In this document: positions 58,623-64,000 of the stretch, in pieces
Position numbering within the stretch: the first letter of the stretch is position 1
How the letters are laid out: every line of letters starts with the position of its first letter
Assembly: GCA_045531955.1 (NCBI GenBank)
Contig: JAZSFC010000043.1
Location: 62,001 to 126,000 of the forward strand
Length of the DNA: 64,000 nucleotides
Direction of reading: 5' to 3'
From: SIG299 sp045531955
GTDB lineage: Bacteria > Bacillota > Clostridia > Lachnospirales > Lachnospiraceae
The notes under the pieces: model-generated
The model's input: only the letters and a program-made list of their open reading frames with translations
What the model was told of the DNA's origin: nothing
Database searches by the model: none
Translations under genes and position numbers: made by a program

Positions 58623-58850
58623 TTAGTCTTCCATTAAACGCTCTACCAATGCCCAAATGCTTTCGGCAGAATTAAAATTTTCCGGTGTGATTTCTTCCGC
58701 AGAAATAGCCACATCAAAATTATCGTTGATTTCTGCAATCAGAGAAACAATATCAAAAGAATCTAAAATTTTGTTGTCTACTAAATTCTTAGCTGTTTCA
58801 AAATCAATGTCCGGATGAAGATCGGATAAAATTTCAATAATCTCGTTCAT
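58623..58850 (-). CDS. DltC-like acyl/aminoacyl carrier protein
   Basis: This 75-residue acidic carrier protein has the 4'-phosphopantetheine attachment Ser31 in DSFDIVSL. It would hold the group activated by the DltA-like enzyme and hand it to the MBOAT. The start is the ATG ending at 58850 with AAGGAG 9 nt upstream. The longer frame to 58871 is not supported. It lies between the ligase and MBOAT genes. Confidence 0.88.
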   Translation of the reverse strand: MNEIIEILSDLHPDIDFETAKNLVDNKILDSFDIVSLIAEINDNFDVAISAEEITPENFNSAESIWALVERLMED

Positions 58851-58918
58851 AAAACTTATCTCCTTACACAATTATTCTTTACAGTATTGTAGACTAAATC
58901 TTCCGTTTCGTCAAATGA

Positions 58919-60433
58919 TTAATGTTCGTTTTTATACTTTTCCTTTAAAAAGACACGATTTATTTTTCCGTTTGGGGTAAGAGGCATTTCAGCAAGCTTT
59001 TCCACATAATTCGGAAGCATATACCGCGGAAGCTTATCACGAAGAAGCTTTGTTAATTCACCAGCTTCCATATCACCGACATAGTACAGTACAATTTTCC
59101 CCTTTTCTGTATCATAAATGCAACCGGAAAGTTTAATTTCTTCTAACATATTTACATTAGCTTCGATTTCACCAAGTTCAATACGATGTCCCATATGCTT
59201 AATCTGATAGTCCTTACGGGATACAAATACCAATTCCCCGTATGCATTATACTTTCCGATATCACCGGTACGATAAATCAACTCAGGGTATGCCGTATTT
59301 AACGGATTCTGTACAAAAGCTTCCGCTGTTTTTTCCGGATTATTATAATAGCCCATGGTAAGGGATGTACCGCGGATACAGATTTCACCCGGCTCCCCGT
59401 CGGCAGCTCTTTTATTATTTTCATCTAACAGAATAATTTCCGTATTTTTGAACGGTCTTCCAATCGGAATTGCTTCATCCAGTTCAAATTCCCGGTTAAC
59501 CTTGTAATAACAGCACATACCGGTACCTTCCGTCGGACCGTAAAGATTTGTAAACTTTGCCTCCGGTAAAGTTTCTCTCCAGATACGGAACTGCTTGATA
59601 GGAAATACTTCGCTGCCAAACGCAATGGTATGCAGATACTGCGGAACCACTTTTTTAAACGCACCAAAAGCCGATATCATGGTCAAAGCGGATACTACCC
59701 AACAAATGGTATTAATTTTATGTTCGTTTAAAAACTCAACCAATTTAATTGGGAACATAAACAAACTTTTCGGAACCAAATATGTGGTTGCACCAAACTT
59801 AAGAGTCGGATACAGTTCCTTTAAGCAGGCATCAAAATACAATGGAGTCTGATTACCAAACACCGTATTTTCATTAAATTCCAAAGTTTCGGATAACTGC
59901 TCAATGTAATCCAGTACACTGCGGTGACATGCTACCACGCCCTTTGGAATACCGGTAGAACCGGAAGTAAACACAACATAAATCGGATCCGTATCGATTG
60001 CTTTTGCACGGACTGCAGCAAGTTTTTCTGCATTTACCGGAGTCTGAATCAACTCATCATATAGATATAATTCACCGGTAAACTTAAAATCTTTAGCTAT
60101 TTCTACTGTTTGTGCATCACAAATAATTGCACGTGGTTTTAAATTGTCCAAAATCAAATCAATGCGGATTCGAGGCATTTCTTCATCAATCGGAACATAA
60201 AAGTTTCCGGAATTGATAACGCCAAAAAAAGCGGTAATAGTTTTTGGATGCTTATTCATAAACACTACAATAGGCTCTTTATATAAGCCTTTTTCCGCAA
60301 AAAAAGTAGCTAACGCTCTGTTTTGGTCATAAACCTCCTGAAACGTAAGTGCATCTGTTTCATTTGCAAACGCAATTTTATCCGGCACACGCTTTACAGT
60401 ACTGTCTAAGTAATCTAATACATGATTCTGCAT
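58919..60433 (-). CDS. DltA-like AMP-forming amino-acid ligase
   Basis: An adenylate-forming enzyme with TSGSTGIPKG (residues 156-165), YGPTEGT (298-304), YRTGDIGKYNAYGELVFVSRKD and the C-terminal catalytic NGKIN. It would adenylate an amino acid and load it onto the carrier protein. It is related to DltA, but where DltA has FCGE, with a Cys near 269 reported to select for D-Ala, this protein reads FGSE (272-275), so specificity may differ. Length 504 is normal. GGAG lies upstream of the ATG. It follows the racemase gene by 27 nt. Confidence 0.85.
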   Translation of the reverse strand: MQNHVLDYLDSTVKRVPDKIAFANETDALTFQEVYDQNRALATFFAEKGLYKEPIVVFMNKHPKTITAFFGVINSGNFYVPIDEEMPRIRIDLILDNLKPRAIICDAQTVEIAKDFKFTGELYLYDELIQTPVNAEKLAAVRAKAIDTDPIYVVFTSGSTGIPKGVVACHRSVLDYIEQLSETLEFNENTVFGNQTPLYFDACLKELYPTLKFGATTYLVPKSLFMFPIKLVEFLNEHKINTICWVVSALTMISAFGAFKKVVPQYLHTIAFGSEVFPIKQFRIWRETLPEAKFTNLYGPTEGTGMCCYYKVNREFELDEAIPIGRPFKNTEIILLDENNKRAADGEPGEICIRGTSLTMGYYNNPEKTAEAFVQNPLNTAYPELIYRTGDIGKYNAYGELVFVSRKDYQIKHMGHRIELGEIEANVNMLEEIKLSGCIYDTEKGKIVLYYVGDMEAGELTKLLRDKLPRYMLPNYVEKLAEMPLTPNGKINRVFLKEKYKNEH

Positions 60434-60460
60434 AATTATATCTCCTTGTTGTCCCCTAAT

Positions 60461-61174
60461 TTATGTTAACAGCCTATTGTATTTTTGCTTTAACGTTCCG
60501 CATTGAAGTACAGCCGCTCTGGCAAGAACTTCCATGGCATCTAAATATCCGTGCCCGATTTTTTCATCCCTGCTGACCATGGAAAGCTCTGTGCAGCCAA
60601 GAATAATTACTTCCGCACCTTTCGCATGAAGTTCTTCTTCAATTTGCTGGAATCGGTCCATGTCTACCCGGCGTCCTGCCTTTACATTATTGTATATAAT
60701 GTGCATTACCATTTCCTGCTTTTCTTTCGACGGAAGAAGCACTTCAATTCCCTGCCGTTCCAATTCCTGCTGAAACACCTTCGTTTGTACGGTGCCGTCC
60801 GTAGCCTCCAGACCCACCTTTTTAATGCCTTCTTTTTTTAGATAGTCTGCAGTTTCCCTGATAATATGCAAAACCGGTGCGTCCAGTTCCTGTTCAATTT
60901 CCGGATATAATGCATGAGCGGTAATGCAGGGAATCGCAATCAGTTCTGCTCCGGCTTTCGAAATTTTTCTTCCGCAATCTATAATCTGCGGTCCCGGATT
61001 TTCCTTTGACTTTCCGAGTAAATACCCTGTTCTGTCAGGAATCTGCGGACAATTGTAAATAATCATAGGAATATGCTCCTGATCGGATGAAGCCTCCGTC
61101 ATTTCAATTACCAGCTGCATAAAATATGCTGTTGCCATTGGGCCCAGTCCCCCGATGACACCTAATGTCTTCAT
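60461..61174 (-). CDS. aspartate/glutamate racemase family protein
   Basis: The racemase fold begins GVIGGLGPMATAYFMQL and has two catalytic-type cysteines, in IPCITAHA (an Ile replaces the usual Asn after Cys) and GCTELSM. It probably interconverts L- and D-aspartate or glutamate. The start is the ATG ending at 61174 with GAGG 9 nt upstream. The longer frame to 61195 overlaps the upstream stop. Located between the surface transglutaminase and ligase genes, it may supply a D-amino acid to the ligase; that link is inference. Confidence 0.82.
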   Translation of the reverse strand: MKTLGVIGGLGPMATAYFMQLVIEMTEASSDQEHIPMIIYNCPQIPDRTGYLLGKSKENPGPQIIDCGRKISKAGAELIAIPCITAHALYPEIEQELDAPVLHIIRETADYLKKEGIKKVGLEATDGTVQTKVFQQELERQGIEVLLPSKEKQEMVMHIIYNNVKAGRRVDMDRFQQIEEELHAKGAEVIILGCTELSMVSRDEKIGHGYLDAMEVLARAAVLQCGTLKQKYNRLLT

Positions 61175-61194
61175 TTCTATACGCCTCTTTTCCA

Positions 61195-62880
61195 CTATTT
61201 AATTTCCGGATATAAACTCCGGTCAAAAATATGTGTATTCTTATGAGTAGAGGAATACGCCTCCAATTCCGCATCCGTCAAAAGGAAAAATTCACTTTTA
61301 TCTTTTCTCGGAGTTGTATCAAAATGATACCAGCCGTCTTCAATATACACTAAATTCCAGTAATGGGACGGATTCTTTGTTGACTTGACTATATCAATAT
61401 TCTGTATGCCAGCCAAAGTTAATAATTCTTTCGCCGTAGCTGCATATACAAAGCAGTCTCCTTCTTTTTTAAACAGGCCTTCATAAGCTCCCCGCATATA
61501 ATTACCTTTTTCCGAGTGACTAATATAGCCGATGTTGTTCTTTGCCCATTTATAAATTGCTTTCGCTTTTTCCCTGTCTGTCATTCCGTCTTTTAAAATA
61601 GAATCTAAAACACTTTGGGCTTTCGCATGAATGGCTTCCTCATCTTCCCACTTCGGAGCCTCAGCTAACACATTGATTTTTCCTACTACAGATGTAGAAT
61701 TGCCGGAACAATCTGTTACCGTATAAGTCACCTCGTAGCTGCCGACTTCCTTTAAATTTACGCCACCTCGCTCAATAGAAAGCTTCATTTCTTCTTTGGA
61801 ATCAATGTCGTCATAATAACTGACTGCTTTTTTATAGGACACCGTTCCTCCGACTTTTACATCAATATCTGTTACCGTTACCACCGGTGGTTTCATATCC
61901 CGCTTCACAGTAAGTGTTGTTGTTTCTGAACTACTGTTACCGGAAGCATCGGTTGCCGTCACCGTAATAATCTGCTCTCCTTCCGATGCCCAATCAGGTT
62001 CTATTGTATACGCATTGTCAAAGGCATCTGAATTATCAAAAGATAAGTCAAAATCAATAAAATCAGTCGGGTCTAACGGTTTATTTAACCAGGTTTCTGC
62101 CGGATGAAGAACAAGTGTCGGAGCTTTTGTATCCCGAATTTGCAAAATAGATACTGCTTCTATTCCATTCACCATCAGCGTAATTTCATGCGTTCCTTCC
62201 GCCATTACATTAATTGTATCAATATTTGTAACAAAAGATACATCACTTGCCGGCCGGTAGAGAAACTCTGTTGCCGCCGGAAGATCATTCCCCAATTCAA
62301 TTGTTACGTTTTTTAATAAATTAATAATACAAAGCTCTGCCTCTACTTCTGTAGAATTTCCTGCATTGTCTTTTACAATAAAACGATATACTCCATTTCC
62401 ATAGCTTTCTATGGCAGGCTGCGGAATACTCTCTACGGTATAAGCAGACTCGTCTGCTACTTCTACAATAAAATCTTCCGGAGTAACTCCTGAATTATAA
62501 TACTCTTCTGCATACATAGTTATCTTGCGTGTTGTTACAATTGGCGCTGTAGTATCCGGAACCGGTGAGATTGATGGAACCGAATTGCCCGGATTACTTA
62601 CGGATTCGGATACAATCAATTTTACCTGATAAGTAATCGGAAATACCTGAATTTTACCACTCTTTTCTCCGCAGGAAGAGGTGTCCGGTTCTTCTATCCA
62701 TGTAAAAACACCTTTATCCCAGGAGTATCTGCGAAATTCATCGATAGATATTTCTTCGCCGACATTCACTGTAATTTCTTTTTTTACACGGGAAGCAACA
62801 AGCACAACAAAAGAAACCACCACTACTACAAGGAGGCCAATTACAGATAATAAAATTGTAAGCAATTTGTTTCGTTTCAT
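61195..62880 (-). CDS. membrane-anchored Ig-like/transglutaminase-domain protein
   Basis: The protein has an N-terminal membrane helix (about 7-29), at least three beta-sandwich Ig/cadherin-like repeats (DTTAPIVTT, DTKAPTL, DMKPPVVTV at their starts) and a C-terminal transglutaminase-like core with GDCF (Cys476), HYWNL (His506) and HFDTT (Asp521), a complete Cys-His-Asp triad. Such proteins act at the cell surface as proteases or transamidases. Length 561. It starts 10 nt after a smaller lipoprotein paralogue. Confidence 0.85.
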   Translation of the reverse strand: MKRNKLLTILLSVIGLLVVVVVSFVVLVASRVKKEITVNVGEEISIDEFRRYSWDKGVFTWIEEPDTSSCGEKSGKIQVFPITYQVKLIVSESVSNPGNSVPSISPVPDTTAPIVTTRKITMYAEEYYNSGVTPEDFIVEVADESAYTVESIPQPAIESYGNGVYRFIVKDNAGNSTEVEAELCIINLLKNVTIELGNDLPAATEFLYRPASDVSFVTNIDTINVMAEGTHEITLMVNGIEAVSILQIRDTKAPTLVLHPAETWLNKPLDPTDFIDFDLSFDNSDAFDNAYTIEPDWASEGEQIITVTATDASGNSSSETTTLTVKRDMKPPVVTVTDIDVKVGGTVSYKKAVSYYDDIDSKEEMKLSIERGGVNLKEVGSYEVTYTVTDCSGNSTSVVGKINVLAEAPKWEDEEAIHAKAQSVLDSILKDGMTDREKAKAIYKWAKNNIGYISHSEKGNYMRGAYEGLFKKEGDCFVYAATAKELLTLAGIQNIDIVKSTKNPSHYWNLVYIEDGWYHFDTTPRKDKSEFFLLTDAELEAYSSTHKNTHIFDRSLYPEIK

Positions 62881-62890
62881 GATATTTCCT

Positions 62891-63856
62891 TTAGTTTAAA
62901 TTTCCATCATAAATAATAGTTGTTTCCCGTTCCGGGTATAAACTTTCATCAAAAGAATAATAATTCGGCTTTTCACTATAAAAGTCTGTATATTCTTTAA
63001 TCTGGGCATCCGTCTGCATAAAACACTTATATGTGTGCCCTATCTTACGCGGACTGGAGTCACAATGATACCAACCATCTCCCAGATTTACTAAATTCCA
63101 CCAATGGTTGGAATCACCGCCAACCCTGCGTACTTCTAATGTTTCTATGCCGCACTTTTGAAGCAAAACCGTAAATGTTGCATAATACGCATAACAATCT
63201 CCTGATCGGTCATGAAGACCTTCATAAGCACCGGCATAAATTGTACTTCTGTCCCCTGCGGAATATGCATACTTTATTTTCGTTCTACACCAATTCCAGA
63301 GTTTATAGCAGGTATCCCACTTTGACATATCCTCTGTAATCAGTTCTGCGATGAGTTCCTCTGCAAGTTTATTTACTTCAGCTTCTTTTTGATCCATTAT
63401 TTTTACAGTAACCGCGATGGTTTCCTCTGTAACATTTCCGGCTGCATCTGTTGCTCTGTAAATAACCTGATATACACCTGCAGTATCTAAATCCACTGTA
63501 GAAGCATCTATTTCCAAGGTTACATCAAGATCTGTATCATCAGAAACGATTACTCCTTTTTTGTAAGAAACAGTTTCTCCCGCATATACTTCTTTATCAC
63601 TTAATCCTTCAATAACCGGAGCTGTAGTGTCCGGAACCGGTGTCGGACTTGGTGTTGCGGTTGGTTCAGGTGTAACTGTAGGCTTGGGAGTTACCGTAGG
63701 TGAAACAATTGCCGGCTGTTCTGTTACTTCAGGTGAAGGTGTTTCGGTTACATTAAATAATTCTATGCTGTTTAATTCTTCTGTTTGTCCTGTATTATTC
63801 TGACACCCGCATAAAAAAATAAGCGTCAGTATCCATAATAATACTCTTGTCTTCAT
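62891..63856 (-). CDS. lipoprotein with Ig-like and transglutaminase-like domains
   Basis: Lipobox LCGC (Cys18), a Thr/Pro-rich linker (about 40-75), one Ig-like domain (77-152) and a transglutaminase-like domain with GDC (Cys221), HWW (His251) and CDSSP (Asp266). It is a shorter paralogue of the next gene. The start is the ATG ending at 63856 with AAAGGAG 8 nt upstream. An upstream ATG-like frame to 63973 is not supported. It is the first gene of the dlt-like operon, directly after the promoter. Confidence 0.86.
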   Translation of the reverse strand: MKTRVLLWILTLIFLCGCQNNTGQTEELNSIELFNVTETPSPEVTEQPAIVSPTVTPKPTVTPEPTATPSPTPVPDTTAPVIEGLSDKEVYAGETVSYKKGVIVSDDTDLDVTLEIDASTVDLDTAGVYQVIYRATDAAGNVTEETIAVTVKIMDQKEAEVNKLAEELIAELITEDMSKWDTCYKLWNWCRTKIKYAYSAGDRSTIYAGAYEGLHDRSGDCYAYYATFTVLLQKCGIETLEVRRVGGDSNHWWNLVNLGDGWYHCDSSPRKIGHTYKCFMQTDAQIKEYTDFYSEKPNYYSFDESLYPERETTIIYDGNLN

Positions 63857-63895
63857 TTGTCGTTCTCCTTTGTAAAGCATAACAAACCAAAGTAA

Positions 63896-63924
63896 ATAAT
63901 AGCACAGTGTCCAAATTATGTCAA
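63896..63924 (-). promoter_or_regulatory. promoter of the dlt-like surface operon
   Basis: On the minus strand TTGACA (63919-63924), a 17-nt spacer and TATTAT (63896-63901), about 40 nt upstream of the first gene. Two tandem 11-bp repeats lie farther upstream (63950-63971). Confidence 0.75.
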
Positions 63925-63949
63925 ACCATCCGGGTTTACATTTGAAGCA

Positions 63950-63971
63950 TTTTCCGAATCTTTTCCGAATC
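63950..63971 (-). repeat. two tandem 11-bp repeats upstream of the operon promoter
   Basis: TTTTCCGAATC occurs twice in direct tandem on the plus strand (63950-63960 and 63961-63971), exactly 11 nt apart, with a degenerate third piece nearby. They start 26 nt upstream of the -35 box, where an activator could bind. Confidence 0.5.
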
Positions 63972-64000
63972 AAAACCTTTTCGGTATAATTTAACAGCCA

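Noticed and set aside
1..64000. Transposases, prophage genes, CRISPR arrays, rRNA
   Set aside because: No matching proteins, repeat arrays or rRNA sequence seen on either strand.

Overview
The window looks like a chromosomal segment of a low-GC Gram-positive anaerobe of the Clostridia, most likely a Lachnospiraceae member. The grounds are a PolC-type replicative polymerase, ScpA/ScpB, RNase Y, the sporulation-type genes yqfC and yqfD, a biotin-dependent sodium-pumping decarboxylase, many GGAGG ribosome binding sites, and a gene order (rpsU, yqfC, yqfD, phoH, pgpH position, ybeY) shared with Bacillus. Of 59 genes called (58 proteins and one tRNA), only the DAHP synthase gene lies on the plus strand. 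I see no transposase, phage gene or CRISPR array.

Layout on the minus strand, read from the right end. (1) 63.9-55.3 kb: an eight-gene envelope operon with its own promoter and terminator. It has two Ig-like/transglutaminase surface proteins, an Asp/Glu racemase, a DltA-like ligase, a carrier protein, a DltB-type MBOAT, a DltD-like protein and a lipoprotein. (2) 55.1-50.0 kb: a membrane decarboxylase sodium pump with two alternative carboxyltransferases, a separate biotin carrier, and beta and gamma subunits, led by a strong promoter with a perfect match to the CcpA cre consensus. (3) 49.8-42.5 kb: bactofilin, pyrH, frr, uppS, cdsA, dxr, rseP, ispG (cytoskeleton, ribosome recycling, isoprenoid and phospholipid precursors). 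(4) 42.4-37.7 kb: polC, then tRNA-Glu(CTC). (5) 37.6-34.4 kb: capA-like, a PH-domain protein, tdk, and a barnase-like lipoprotein with its barstar. (6) 34.3-31.4 kb: alaS and rpsU. (7) 31.2-17.7 kb: yqfC, yqfD, phoH, a PgpH-like protein with a degenerate HD domain, ybeY, a MurJ/SpoVB-type flippase, an unknown protein, two flavoproteins, proB, proA and miaB. (8) rny, bracketed by two related structured repeat elements. (9) 15.5-11.1 kb: a small membrane protein, methyltransferase, proC, lipoprotein, alpha/beta hydrolase, nudF and an unknown. (10) 11.0-9.7 kb: an ECF-like sigma factor and its probable anti-sigma. (11) the plus-strand DAHP synthase, then pdp, dacF, a phosphoesterase, scpA, scpB and a SNF2 helicase.

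The most unusual features are the two multi-branched, inverted-repeat-bounded elements on either side of rny. They share a core (ATATGAG ... GAAT) around a three-way junction whose stems differ by compensatory changes. Next come the dlt-like operon with altered active-site residues, the PgpH homologue without its HD metal ligands, and the lipoprotein barnase. All database-level claims here are from memory of families. Nothing was searched.
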